DNA from: Ignavibacteria bacterium | GTDB taxonomy: Bacteria; Bacteroidota; Ignavibacteria; Tepidaquicellales; Tepidaquicellaceae | Direction: 5' to 3' | Length of the DNA: 64,000 bases | Assembly: GCA_016719565.1 (NCBI GenBank) | Contig: JADJYU010000008.1 | Coordinates: 1-64,000, forward strand | In this document: positions 1 to 9,676 of the stretch, piece after piece | Numbering within the stretch: the first letter of the stretch is position 1 | Layout: every line of letters starts with the position of its first letter | Translations under genes and position numbers: made by a program | The notes under the pieces: model-generated | What the model saw: only the letters and a program-made list of their open reading frames with translations | Told to the model about the DNA's origin: nothing | Databases searched by the model: none

Positions 1-2
1 TT

Positions 3-983
3 CTCTTTGATAAGGTTCCTGAGTTTGTAGAGACTCCAAATATACTCCATGATCCATTTTATGACAAACATCTATTTCAGCTAAAACTCGAAGACATGAA
101 CGCATGGGATAATACAAGTTCACGAATTCTTGATCAGTTGCCGGATCTTTTTACATATCCTGACTTTAAAGTAATTCTCCGTGAATCATTTTTAGATCCG
201 AATTTTGAATGCAATGATAAAACAATCAACACTTTAAACTGGTTAGCTAATTCAAATTACAAGATCCGGTTTGATGAGAGATCTCAAATTTCGGAGCGTG
301 TCATTTTTCCGGTTTCTGAAAATGAAAGCAGAGGAATTGAAGATGCGCGCTTTGTTCAGTTCTTCGATGACAACGGTGGATTTAGTTATTATGCAACTTA
401 CACTGCATATAATGGGGTCAACATTCTGCCGCAGCTTATCGAAACAAATGATTTTCTAACATTTAATATAATTACGTTAAACGGCAAAGCGGTTCAGAAT
501 AAGGGAATGGCACTCTTTCCCCGAAAGATAAACGGTAAATACGCTATGCTTTCGCGGCAGGACGGGGAAAATAATTTTGTAATGTATTCAGATAATATAC
601 ATTTCTGGCAGACTTCACAGATGATTCAGGAACCGGCGTATCCATGGGAATTTATTCAGATCGGAAACTGCGGTTCGCCCATTGAAATAAATGAAGGATG
701 GCTTGTCCTGACACATGGTGTAGGACCAATGAGGCAATACTGTATTGGCGCTATACTGCTTGACATTGACAACCCCGGTAAGATCATCGCAAGACTTGAA
801 GAGCCACTTCTTTCCCCAAATGAGGAAGAACGGGAAGGTTATGTACCTAATGTACTTTATTCCTGCGGAGCTCTTGCGCATAATAATAACTTAATTATTC
901 CGTACGCAATGTCAGATATTTCATCCGGTATTGCAACAATTGAAATACGCCGGTTGATCAGCTGCATGAAATTTATAAACTGA
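3..983 (+). CDS. GH130-type glycoside phosphorylase/hydrolase, 5' truncated by window edge
   Basis: The frame is open from base 3, so the true start lies upstream of the window and the ATG at 96 is internal. The protein matches the five-bladed propeller family GH130 (beta-mannosyl or related oligosaccharide phosphorylases/hydrolases). The motif RGIEDAR carries the family's catalytic Asp. The segments NKGMALFPRKINGKYAMLSRQDGEN (given here only as landmarks NKGMALFP and SRQDGEN), GSPIEINEGWLVLTHGVGP and the C-terminal IPYAMSD are also typical. The likely role is intracellular breakdown of beta-linked oligosaccharides; the substrate cannot be set from sequence. A CHAD gene follows 10 bases later, probably cotranscribed. 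Confidence 0.8.
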   Translation, partial: LFDKVPEFVETPNILHDPFYDKHLFQLKLEDMNAWDNTSSRILDQLPDLFTYPDFKVILRESFLDPNFECNDKTINTLNWLANSNYKIRFDERSQISERVIFPVSENESRGIEDARFVQFFDDNGGFSYYATYTAYNGVNILPQLIETNDFLTFNIITLNGKAVQNKGMALFPRKINGKYAMLSRQDGENNFVMYSDNIHFWQTSQMIQEPAYPWEFIQIGNCGSPIEINEGWLVLTHGVGPMRQYCIGAILLDIDNPGKIIARLEEPLLSPNEEEREGYVPNVLYSCGALAHNNNLIIPYAMSDISSGIATIEIRRLISCMKFIN

Positions 984-993
984 CTTTTTATAA

Positions 994-1806
994 TTGAAAG
1001 AAATAAAAAAATATTTACAAAACCGGAAACTCGCTATTGAATTTATTTTAGAAAAACCGCGAAGTAAGTTTTCAGCAAATACATTTCATAAACTGCGTGT
1101 TGAGATCAAAAAACTGAATGCGTTGATTGATTTGCTCAATGCCTGCTCAGAAAATTTTAACCGAAAGAAAACCTTTAAACCATTTAAAAAGATTTTTCGT
1201 CAGGCCGGAGTAGTGAGAGAACTCCAGCTAGAAGAGACTCTTCTTAAAAAGCTTAACCTCATTAGTTTACTCAGCGAATATATGATATCTTTAAGGAAAC
1301 ACCGGTTAACTGAGCAGAGATTTTTTTTTTCAATGATTGATCTTAAACTGAATGACCGGTTAAAAAATAAATATAAAGAAATCGAACCTTTGCTATCTTC
1401 AGTTAACAAATTAAACACGGAGAATTATCTTAATGATAAAACAAACAGCATTAAAAAAATCATTAACCGTTCCGATCTAAAAGCGGAACAGATTCATGAA
1501 CTGCGCAAACTTCTGAAGCCGGTTAATTACATTAGAAAATGTTTGTATGCAGATAAACTTAATTATCCGGGTTCACATAACAACAAGCTTTCCGGACTGC
1601 TTGGTAAATGGCATGATTTACAGGTAATGGTCAGACATCTGGACAATGCAGTTGTTAAAGGAAAAATAAACAAAGTTGAAATTGATCTGCTTAGTAATAT
1701 TAATGCAAAACTAGCTTCTGATAGAGATAATATTTTTGAAAAAATTAAAATGGCAATTCCCAGATCTGAATTTTTTACTGACCGTAAACTGCCGTTTGTA
1801 TATTAA
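994..1806 (+). CDS. CHAD domain-containing protein
   Basis: 270 aa, starting at a TTG 10 bases after the GH130 stop. The protein is all-helical and basic, with the paired His/Lys-rich helices that define the CHAD family: HKLRVEIKKLNALIDLL near residue 32 and IHELRKLLKPVNYIRKCL near residue 168. CHAD proteins bind polyphosphate through these conserved basic and histidine residues. No CYTH partner is seen here. The role is inferred from family only. The TTG is favoured because no ATG or GTG lies nearby in frame upstream of the conserved helices. Confidence 0.75.
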   Translation: MKEIKKYLQNRKLAIEFILEKPRSKFSANTFHKLRVEIKKLNALIDLLNACSENFNRKKTFKPFKKIFRQAGVVRELQLEETLLKKLNLISLLSEYMISLRKHRLTEQRFFFSMIDLKLNDRLKNKYKEIEPLLSSVNKLNTENYLNDKTNSIKKIINRSDLKAEQIHELRKLLKPVNYIRKCLYADKLNYPGSHNNKLSGLLGKWHDLQVMVRHLDNAVVKGKINKVEIDLLSNINAKLASDRDNIFEKIKMAIPRSEFFTDRKLPFVY

Positions 1807-1826
1807 CGGATTTAAGATCATATAGA

Positions 1827-2718
1827 ATGAAGAAATTTATAACCAGAGTTACTGTATTTTTAACTATTCCGGTTTTTGCGGGAATAATTTTTTTTAGCTG
1901 CCTTTTCATCTATTGTAAGTTCAATTTCAAAAGAATACAAACTGGAACCTGATATTTCAGAATTATACATTGGTGATTCGCACATTCAATGCTCTGTAAA
2001 TGACAGTTTAATTTCAGGCAGTAAAAATCTCGGACATACATCGGAATCTTTTTACTTTTCATATTACAAACTAAAACTTATAGTAGAAGCCAATCCGAAT
2101 ATTAAAAAAATATATCTGGGATTTAGTTATCACAGTCTTTCAGATTATTATGATGATTTTATTACGGGAGAATACTCCGGGTCTATTTCACCGGATTATT
2201 TTTTTATACTTCCACTTTCCGAACAGATTAATTTTGTAACACGCGATCCGGAGAATTTTCCTTCATACATTAAAAGTATTTTAAAATCCGGAATCGATAA
2301 TTTATCAGGCGGAAATAAGTATACATACACAGGGAAATATTTAAACAGATTTAAAGAATCATCCGCTTCGCAGTTTTTTATGGATAAAAGATTGAAATTT
2401 CAGTATTACAGAGATAATAAACTCAATGAATTCTCTGAAATTAATTTAAGATATTTGGATGAAATAATAGCGCTCTGTAAAAGCAATAATAAAGAATTGA
2501 TAATTTTTAATACTCCATTACATCCGTATTACAGAAGTAAACTTCCGGCGGAGTATATTAATAAATTTAATAGTATAACAGAAACTTATGATCTGAAAGT
2601 AATAGACTTAAGTAGTTTATCCCTGGAAGATGATTGTTATATTCCTGACGGAGATCATGTTTCAGAAAAAGGTTCATTGCTCGTGACTATGGAAATGATC
2701 AGAATAAAGAATTATTGA
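1827..2718 (+). pseudogene. SGNH/GDSL-like membrane-anchored hydrolase, reading frame broken by +1 in a T run
   Basis: An ATG at 1827 opens an N-terminal membrane segment (MKKFITRVTVFLTIPVFAG) that stops after about 40 codons. A second frame, continuously open from about 1894 to 2718, carries the rest. The two join if one T is removed from the eight-T run at 1888-1895. The joined protein would be about 296 aa with block I GDSHIQCSVND and a C-terminal D-x-D-H-V motif (IPDGDHVSEKGS), matching SGNH-fold hydrolases of the surface polysaccharide-modifying kind. Substrate unknown. Either a sequencing indel in the homopolymer or a recent pseudogene. Confidence 0.6.
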
Positions 2719-2820
2719 AGAAATAGATTTTACTCTTTTTAAGAAATATGGAATGCAAAACATTTTATATATATGAAAACGTTCTGAAGAGACAAGAAAA
2801 TTAGAAATGAAAAACATCAT

Positions 2821-4104
2821 ATGGAAATAATAATATTAGGATTACTGATATTACTTAACGGATTTTTTGCTTTGTCTGAAATTGCTTTGGTATCTAGCAA
2901 AAAAACAAGATTAGAGCATTTAAGCTCTGAGGGGAACCGGGGCGCAAAGACAGCGTTGCAGCTGCTTGATAATTCTGAGAATTTTTTATCTTCCATTCAG
3001 ATCGGTATTACATTGATTGGAATAATTACAGGCGTATACGGTGGATTAAACATAGCTGACGATGTATCGCCTTTTTTTCAGAATATTGAATTCACAAAAA
3101 ATTATGCTGACGGAATATCTCTGATAATAACCGTTATGATTATTACTTATATATCAATTGTTATAGGCGAATTAGTGCCCAAGACAATTGCAATGAGCAA
3201 TCCGGAAAAAATTGCAGTTCGTGTAGCTCCGGTCATTTATTACTTCAGCGCAGCATTTTATCCTTTTGTTAAAATTCTTTCCGTCTCTACTAACTTTGTA
3301 AACCGGTTACTTGGTATCAGGAAATATTCTGAAAAATTATCCGAATCAGAGATTAGGCAGTTAATCCATATTGCTTCTACAGAAGGTGTGATTGAAAAAG
3401 AACAAAAGATCATTCATGAAAAAGTATTTTATTTTTCAGATAAGAAGGCTAAGCACATAATGACTCACCGTACAGATGTCGAATGGATCGATCTTGATGA
3501 GCCGGACGAATTGAACTTTGATTTTTTATCGGAAGTCACTCACAGCCGTGTAGTCTGCGCTCAAGGTCATCTGGATAATTTGCGCGGATTACTTTATCTG
3601 AGGGATTACTACAAAAAACTTGCTGTGAAATCAAATTTCAGCATAAGTGATTTGCTTATACAGCCGGTGGTTGTAAAAGAAGAGACCGACGCGCAGGAAG
3701 TATTGAATATTCTGAAACAGAATAAAACACATATATGCTGTGTTGTAAATGAACACGGAGGATTTGAAGGGATAATAACTTTACATGATATAATTGAAAA
3801 CATTGTGGGACATATACCTGAGGAAGGCGAGACTGATGAACCGTATATTTTTGTCCGCGATGATGATTCAATTCTTATCAGCGGTGATGCACCTGTTGAA
3901 TTATTAGCTGAGATCATTGATGACTTTGAAATAGATTTTGAGATAATTGATTATTCAACAGTTGCAGGATTTGTATTTTCAAAATTACCGGATATTCCTC
4001 AGATCGGAGACAGACTTGAACATTTGGGTTACAGATTTGAGATCGTTGATATTGACGGTAAAAAAATTGATAAACTTTTAATTACTAAGAAGAACGATTC
4101 ATAA
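2821..4104 (+). CDS. CNNM/HlyC-CorC family transporter (hemolysin-like, DUF21-CBS-CorC_C)
   Basis: 427 aa. Residues 1-190 form the DUF21 membrane domain (LLILLNGFFALSEIALVSS at the start, then SIQIGITLIGIITGVYGG and a third hydrophobic stretch VMIITYISIVIGELVPKTIA). A CBS pair follows at about 200-325 (HIMTHRTDVEWIDLDE; HICCVVNEHGGFEGIITLHDI), then a CorC/HlyC C-terminal domain at about 340-427. The family exports or regulates divalent cations such as Mg or Co; older names call it hemolysin TlyC. The length is standard. It stands alone, about 100 bases after the SGNH gene. Confidence 0.88.
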   Translation: MEIIILGLLILLNGFFALSEIALVSSKKTRLEHLSSEGNRGAKTALQLLDNSENFLSSIQIGITLIGIITGVYGGLNIADDVSPFFQNIEFTKNYADGISLIITVMIITYISIVIGELVPKTIAMSNPEKIAVRVAPVIYYFSAAFYPFVKILSVSTNFVNRLLGIRKYSEKLSESEIRQLIHIASTEGVIEKEQKIIHEKVFYFSDKKAKHIMTHRTDVEWIDLDEPDELNFDFLSEVTHSRVVCAQGHLDNLRGLLYLRDYYKKLAVKSNFSISDLLIQPVVVKEETDAQEVLNILKQNKTHICCVVNEHGGFEGIITLHDIIENIVGHIPEEGETDEPYIFVRDDDSILISGDAPVELLAEIIDDFEIDFEIIDYSTVAGFVFSKLPDIPQIGDRLEHLGYRFEIVDIDGKKIDKLLITKKNDS

Positions 4105-4461
4105 AAAAGATTCATGTTATAAATTTCCCCTGTCTTAAAATCATTGCACAGCAGAATTTAATCCTTTTATGATCTGTGTCAGATAATTTTACATAAGAGT
4201 TGTTTAGAGTTATTTGAAAGTTGTAAAAGGTTTTAGTAATTTGAAAAATATAGTTTCATTAGTTTTATTCAGATTTAAGACTTTTGTAATTGCCGGATCC
4301 GGAATTTTTATTCAAGTCGGCATTAGTAACCGGAACATTTTTGCATATCAGGCTCGCAAAACAGATTCATAAAAATTGACTATTCCGGAAAGATCACCGG
4401 CGAATCGCAATTTCAAATATTACCCCGAAAAACAATTTAACAAAAAATTCAAATTATATTT
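4105..4461. other. 357-bp intergenic region upstream of aceB with a CCGG palindrome
   Basis: No gene is seen. The only clear structure is the palindrome CCGGATCCGG at 4293-4302, flanked by AATT on both sides (one extra G on the left), about 160 bases before the aceB start. It could be an operator for the glyoxylate genes, but a chance palindrome cannot be excluded. The rest is AT-rich without a confident promoter match. Confidence 0.35.
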
Positions 4462-6042
4462 ATGTCAGATAATATCCGGATAAAGGGAACTAAGAAAGAG
4501 GAATATAAAGAAATTCTCACCGGTGAAGCGATGGATTTCATTTTAAAACTGCATGATAATTTCAACGGCAGGCGTTTGGAACTCCTGCAGAAAAGGATTT
4601 TAAGACAGAAAGAGATCGACGCCGGAAAATTACCTGACTTTCCGGAAGAGACAAGATAAATAAGGGAAAGTGAATGGAAAGTTGCACCAATACCGGAAGA
4701 TCTGCTTGACAGGCGGGTAGAAATTACCGGTCCGGTTGACAGAAAGATGATCATCAATGCGCTTAATTCAGGAGCAAATGTATTCATGGCGGATTTTGAA
4801 GATTCAAACTCACCGACCTGGGATAATATTATTGAAGGACAGATAAATCTCAGAGATGCTGTTGACAGAAAAATTTCATTCAAAAGTCCGGAAGGTAAAG
4901 AATACAAACTAAATGAGAACACTGCGACTTTAATGGTACGTCCCCGGGGCTGGCATCTTGATGAAAAAAATGTCGTAATTGGTGATGAGAATTTGTCAGG
5001 ATCGCTGTTTGACTTCGGTTTATATTTTTTTCACAATGCTAAGAATCTGATCAGCAAAGGAACCGGTCCGTATTTTTATTTACCAAAACTCGAAAGTTAT
5101 CAGGAAGCAAAATTATGGAATGATGTTTTTATTTTTGCGCAGGAAGAACTAGAAATCCCGCGAGGTACGATCCGCGCTACTGTTCTGATCGAAACCATAC
5201 TCGCTGCATTTGAAATGGATGAAATATTGTACGAGCTCCGTGAACACTCAGCCGGACTTAACTGCGGCAGATGGGATTATATTTTCAGCTATATTAAAAA
5301 GTTCAGAAAGTATAAAGATTTTGTGCTGCCGGACAGAAGTCAGGTTACAATGAAAGTTCATTTTCTCAGATCATACTCACAGCTGCTAATAAAGACATGT
5401 CACAGAAGAGGCATACATGCAATGGGCGGTATGGCGGCTCAGATACCGATTAAAAATGATGAAAAGGCAAATGAAGAAGCGCTGAAGAAGGTCAGAGAAG
5501 ACAAGGAAAGAGAAGTCCGGGACGGTCATGACGGTACCTGGGTCGCTCATCCGGGACTGATCAGTATAGCAAAGGAAGTATTCGACGAATTAATGCCGGA
5601 GAAAAATCAGATAAATGTAAAAAGGGATGATGTAAAAATTACTGCTTCAGATCTTCTTGCAGTTCCTGATGGAGAAATTACGGAAAACGGATTGAGACAG
5701 AATATAAATATTTCTATACAGTATCTTGAGTCTTGGCTGAACGGTAACGGATGTGTTCCAATCTATAATCTTATGGAAGATGCTGCAACTGCGGAAATAT
5801 CAAGAGCTCAGATCTGGCAGTGGATACATAATGAAAGCGGCGTACTGAATGACGGAAGGAAAGTAACGGCAGAGCTTTATAATTCTATGGTCAAAGAAGA
5901 ACTTGATAAAATAAAAGAATTAGTCGGTCCCGAAAAATTCAATAAAGGAAAATATAAATCTGCAGCAGAAATATTCAACAAACTTTCCACTGATTTACAA
6001 TTCAACGAATTTTTAACATTGATCGCTTACACTAAAATCTGA
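4462..6042 (+). pseudogene. aceB: malate synthase A, interrupted by an in-frame TAA
   Basis: Malate synthase condenses glyoxylate with acetyl-CoA to give malate in the glyoxylate shunt. The frame from ATG 4462 to 6042 would give 526 residues, normal for the AceB class, but codon 66 is TAA (4657-4659). Homology continues directly through it: before the stop FPEETR, after it IRESEWKVAPIPEDLLDRR. The body has ITGPVDRKMIINALNSGANV, ADFEDSNSPTWDN, RPRGWHLDE, LREHSAGLNCGRWDY and the C-terminal MEDAATAEISRAQIWQW with its catalytic Asp region. Intact aceA follows 80 bases on. A single substitution or sequence error would explain the stop; translation could restart at 4747 only with loss of the N-terminal domain. 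Confidence 0.85.
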
Positions 6043-6122
6043 CTCTATTACAAACAACTTATAGCTAACAACCTATTACTAAAAACTAAAAACTTAAAAC
6101 TAATTATTTAAAATACAACATC

Positions 6123-7406
6123 ATGAAAAAATCAGAACAAATTCAGAAAATTGCTCAATCATGGAAAACAGATAAAAGGTGGGAAGGGATAGAAAGACCA
6201 TATAAAGCTGAAGAGGTATACAGCTTAAGAGGTTCAGTGCAGATCGAACATACTCTTGCAAGACTCGGCGCTGAGAGATTATGGAAAATTCTTCACGAAG
6301 AAAAGTTTGTAAGAGCGCTAGGGGCTTTAACGGGTAATCAGGCGGTTCAGCAGGTGCAGGCCGGACTCAAAGCAATTTATCTCAGCGGATGGCAGGTAGC
6401 CGCTGACGCAAACAATGCCAGGCACACATATCCTGATCAGAGTTTGTATCCGGCCGACAGCGTTCCGGCAGTTGTGAAAAGAATTAACAATGCATTCATC
6501 AGAGCGGATCAGATCTCGCATCTTGAAGGTCAGGAAGATATACACTGGTTTGCGCCTATAGTTGCAGATGCCGAAGCGGGATTCGGAGGCAGTCTTAATG
6601 TATTTGAATTAATGAAAGGAATGATCGAAGCCGGAGCTGCAGGCGTTCATTTTGAAGATCAGCTGAGCTCGGCAAAAAAATGCGGACATATGGGCGGAAA
6701 AGTTCTTATTTCAACCAGGGAATTTATTAATACTCTTGTATCAGCAAGACTGGCTGCAGATGTAATGGGAGTGCCGACTATTCTAATAGCAAGGACAGAT
6801 GCTAACAGCGCTCATCTTCTCACAAGCGATATTGATGACAGAGACAAAATTTTCATTCACGGTGAAAGGACTTTCGAAGGTTTTTATCAGATCAAAGGAG
6901 GAATGGAAAGCGCGATCGCAAGAGGTCTTGCTTACGCGCCGTATGCCGATCTTATATGGTGTGAAACAGCTCATCCGGATATTGATGAGGCAAAAGCTTT
7001 CGCTGATGCCGTTCATGAAAAATTTCCGGGTAAAATGCTTGCATATAACTGTTCCCCTTCATTTAACTGGAAACGAAATCTTAACGATGCTCAGATCGCT
7101 GAATTTCAAAACAAGCTCGGTGAACTCGGATATAAATTTCAGTTCATCACGCTTGCAGGTTTCCATGCGCTGAATACTACAATGTTTCAGCTTGCGCTTG
7201 ATTACAAAGACTCCGGCATGACAGCTTTTACTAAACTTCAGGAGCTGGAATTTGAACTTGAAAAAACTTCCGGCTACAAAGCGGTTAAACATCAGTCATT
7301 TGTAGGAACCGGTTATTTTGATAAAGTTCAGATTTCAATAACTTCAGGACATACTGCTACTACTGCTCTTGAAGGATCAACAGAAGAAGAACAGTTCTCA
7401 AAATAA
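6123..7406 (+). CDS. aceA: isocitrate lyase
   Basis: 427 aa, the usual length for the bacterial AceA form. It cleaves isocitrate to glyoxylate and succinate, feeding malate synthase encoded just upstream. The signature K-K-C-G-H-M-G-G is present with the catalytic Cys at residue 187. Other family blocks are YPDQSLYPADSVP, the metal-binding PIVADAEAGFGG, LIARTDANSAHLLTSDID and YNCSPSFNWK. The ATG at 6123 follows an AT-rich 80-base gap; the two genes very likely form an operon for growth on acetate or fatty acids. No phosphorylation gene (aceK) is seen. Confidence 0.96.
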   Translation: MKKSEQIQKIAQSWKTDKRWEGIERPYKAEEVYSLRGSVQIEHTLARLGAERLWKILHEEKFVRALGALTGNQAVQQVQAGLKAIYLSGWQVAADANNARHTYPDQSLYPADSVPAVVKRINNAFIRADQISHLEGQEDIHWFAPIVADAEAGFGGSLNVFELMKGMIEAGAAGVHFEDQLSSAKKCGHMGGKVLISTREFINTLVSARLAADVMGVPTILIARTDANSAHLLTSDIDDRDKIFIHGERTFEGFYQIKGGMESAIARGLAYAPYADLIWCETAHPDIDEAKAFADAVHEKFPGKMLAYNCSPSFNWKRNLNDAQIAEFQNKLGELGYKFQFITLAGFHALNTTMFQLALDYKDSGMTAFTKLQELEFELEKTSGYKAVKHQSFVGTGYFDKVQISITSGHTATTALEGSTEEEQFSK

Positions 7407-7438
7407 GTTTAAAATAATTCCCGGCTTCTGACAAGAAT

Positions 7439-7465
7439 AGTATTAAGTAATAATAATACTCCTTT
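7439..7465 (+). terminator. weak terminator-like hairpin after aceA
   Basis: AGTATTA at 7439-7445 pairs with TAATACT at 7454-7460, followed by CCTTTATTTA. The stem is short and AT-only, so termination is uncertain. Confidence 0.3.
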
Positions 7466-7524
7466 ATTTATTTCGGCAATGTCCGTTTCATTCCGAGCAA
7501 TTCCATTCTATATATAAATTTTAC

Positions 7525-7559
7525 TTGAATTGATAGTATACGTTTCGTAAGTTTACGAA
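7525..7559 (+). promoter_or_regulatory. arsR promoter with ArsR-type operator palindrome
   Basis: TTCGTAA (7544-7550) and TTACGAA (7553-7559) form a perfect 7-bp inverted repeat with a 2-bp spacer, ending 16 bases before the arsR ATG. TTG at 7525-7527 and TAAGTTT at 7548-7554 lie 20 bases apart, resembling the Bacteroidetes -33 (TTG) and -7 (TAnnTTTG) elements, so the palindrome would cover the -7 box. This is the expected arrangement for autorepression by ArsR. The promoter assignment is inference; the palindrome is directly visible. Confidence 0.6.
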
Positions 7560-7575
7560 CTTAAAACTATTATCA

Positions 7576-7902
7576 ATGGCAGACAAAAAAAGTAAATTCA
7601 CTGATACCCAACAGCTCATTTCTAAATTTGCCAACGCACTGGCAAATCCCGTAAGGATCTCAATATTAGAATTACTGGCAAATCAGTCCTGCTGTTATCA
7701 CGGAGATCTGTCAGCAGAACTGCCGGTTGCCAACAGTACCCTTTCGCAGCATTTAAAAGTTTTAAAGGATGCAGGGCTTATACAGGGGGAAATTAATCCT
7801 CCGAAAACTAAGTACTGCATTAATTTAGAAAACTGGGGATTGGCAAAAGGACTGCTGATCGGATTTTTTGATTCTAAAATCAATTCGTATAAATGCGATT
7901 AA
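7576..7902 (+). CDS. ArsR family metalloregulator
   Basis: 108 aa winged-helix repressor. The recognition region is SAELPVANSTLSQHLKVL (about residues 45-62), followed by the beta-wing GEINPPKTKYCINLENWG. In place of the classical ELCVCDL metal box it has NQSCCYHGDL with Cys39-Cys40, plus a Cys in KTKYC and one in the C-terminal KCD, the layout common in Bacteroidetes ArsR proteins next to acr3. It probably releases its operator on binding As(III) or a similar thiophilic metal. It lies 67 bases before the acr3 gene. Confidence 0.88.
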   Translation: MADKKSKFTDTQQLISKFANALANPVRISILELLANQSCCYHGDLSAELPVANSTLSQHLKVLKDAGLIQGEINPPKTKYCINLENWGLAKGLLIGFFDSKINSYKCD

Positions 7903-7969
7903 ATGTCTTACCTGATTATTACTTCTCATTACATACAAATATTTTATAAACCTATGAATTAGAATTATT

Positions 7970-9013
7970 ATGAATCCCAAATTAAAATTTCTTGACCGCT
8001 ATTTAACTCTGTGGATATTTCTGGCTATGGCTGTAGGAGTTATGATTGGGAATATATTTCCAGGAGTGTCAGATCTTTCAGACTCATTATCATCAGGCAC
8101 TACAAATATTCCTCTGGCGATCGGACTTATCCTTATGATGTATCCGCCGCTGGCAAAAGTTGATTATTCATTGCTCCCAAAAGCATTTCAGGATAAAAAG
8201 GTAATGTCACTGTCTCTTATTCTGAACTGGGTGATCGGACCTGTACTCATGTTTATACTGGCGATTATTTTTCTCGGAGATGAACCGGAATATATGACGG
8301 GATTAATTTTAATAGGAATTGCAAGATGCATAGCAATGGTAATTGTATGGAATGACCTGGCCGGCGGAAGCAGGGAATACGGGGCTTTGCTGGTTGCGCT
8401 GAACAGTATCTTTCAGGTGTTTACATACAGCTTTTATGTCTGGTTATTTATTAACGTGCTGCCTGAGAAACTCGGACTTGGGAATTTTGATGTGCAGGTT
8501 CCTATGAGCAGCGTAGCTGAAAGTGTCTTCATTTATCTCGGCATTCCTTTTATCGCAGGATTTATGAGCAGATATTTACTAATTAAATATAAAGGAAGAG
8601 ACTGGTTTAACAGAAAATACATTCCATTAATTTCTCCCATCACTTTATATGCTTTACTTTTCACAATTGTTTTAATGTTCAGTCTGAAAGGAGAGAAGAT
8701 CCTTGAGCTCCCCTTTGATGTACTTAAAATTGCAATACCGCTCATCATATATTTTGTTTTAATGTTCTTCACGAGTTTCTTTATTAACAAATCCATGAAC
8801 GTGCCATATGACAAAAATGCATCGATCTCTTTTACCGCAACCGGAAATAATTTTGAACTGGCTATCGCAGTATCCATTGCCGTATTCGGAATTCATTCCC
8901 CGCAGGCGTTTGCAGGAGTGATCGGACCATTAGTAGAAGTGCCTGTGCTGATACTGTTGGTAAGGGCAAGTTTATATCTGAAGAGTAAATTTTATCCTAA
9001 GGAAATCCGGTAA
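7970..9013 (+). CDS. acr3: ACR3 family arsenite efflux transporter
   Basis: 347 aa with about ten hydrophobic segments. The family signature around the essential Cys is visible as LIGIARCIAMVIVWNDLAGG with Cys120. Other matching blocks are IPLAIGLILMMYPPLAKV near residue 47 and TATGNNFELAIAVSIAVFG near residue 285. It exports As(III), and possibly Sb(III), across the inner membrane using the proton motive force. Its position behind arsR supports inducible expression as a two-gene operon. No arsC or arsM is present nearby, so this locus handles arsenite rather than arsenate reduction. Confidence 0.93.
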   Translation: MNPKLKFLDRYLTLWIFLAMAVGVMIGNIFPGVSDLSDSLSSGTTNIPLAIGLILMMYPPLAKVDYSLLPKAFQDKKVMSLSLILNWVIGPVLMFILAIIFLGDEPEYMTGLILIGIARCIAMVIVWNDLAGGSREYGALLVALNSIFQVFTYSFYVWLFINVLPEKLGLGNFDVQVPMSSVAESVFIYLGIPFIAGFMSRYLLIKYKGRDWFNRKYIPLISPITLYALLFTIVLMFSLKGEKILELPFDVLKIAIPLIIYFVLMFFTSFFINKSMNVPYDKNASISFTATGNNFELAIAVSIAVFGIHSPQAFAGVIGPLVEVPVLILLVRASLYLKSKFYPKEIR

Positions 9014-9192
9014 ATAAATATAGTCCTCAAATTTATTATAATAGAGTTAAAAGGTGTTCAGATATAATTTATCTTAAAGAAGAATAAATTTGATTCCATC
9101 TTTTTAACATTACCTTCAATTAAATACTTTTAAATAAAATCCCGTATTTGTAATTTAGCAAATTATAAAATTTAAGGTTATTAAATATATTT

Positions 9193-9654
9193 ATGTCAAA
9201 TTCAAAGCTTGAAGTTAACGCTGCAATACAAATTCAAAAACCTGTATCTGAAGTATTTGAAGCGATTGTAGATCCTGAAAAGATGTGTAATTATTTTATA
9301 TCTGAAAGCACCGGCCGAATGGAAGAAGGCGAGAATCTTATCTGGAAATTTCCGGAGTTTGATGATCAGGCGCCGGTCAGAATCGGGAAAGTAGAAACGA
9401 ATAAATTCATTTCATTTTACTGGATCATTGACGGAGAAGAACTTATTACGGAGATCAAACTTGAAGCGGCAAATGAAAATTCGACAGTCGTAAAAATTTC
9501 AGAGAAAAGTATGGAGAATAACGAAGCGGGAATTAAATGGCTCAAAGGTAATACTGAGGGCTGGGCGAATTTTCTTGCATGCCTTAAAGCTTATCTTGAA
9601 TTCGGAATAAATCTTAGAAAAGGCGGGTTTGATTTTTTAAAGAAAACTCCTTAA
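9193..9654 (+). CDS. SRPBCC / AHSA1-like domain protein
   Basis: 153 aa, a single START-like helix-grip domain of the AHSA1 kind. It opens with an amphipathic strand VNAAIQIQKPVSEVFEAIVDPEKMCNYF and closes with the long C-terminal helix around GIKWLKGNTEGWANFLACLKAYLEFG. The family is broad and ligand-binding; many members are of unknown role. A DUF1569 protein follows after 22 bases and they may be cotranscribed. Confidence 0.75.
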   Translation: MSNSKLEVNAAIQIQKPVSEVFEAIVDPEKMCNYFISESTGRMEEGENLIWKFPEFDDQAPVRIGKVETNKFISFYWIIDGEELITEIKLEAANENSTVVKISEKSMENNEAGIKWLKGNTEGWANFLACLKAYLEFGINLRKGGFDFLKKTP

Positions 9655-9676
9655 TAAAATATTTATATTTTAATAA

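Noticed and set aside
4657..4659. Stop-codon reassignment (TAA read as an amino acid)
   Set aside because: TAA ends many intact genes in the window at the expected lengths, and no other gene has an internal TAA aligned with conserved sequence.
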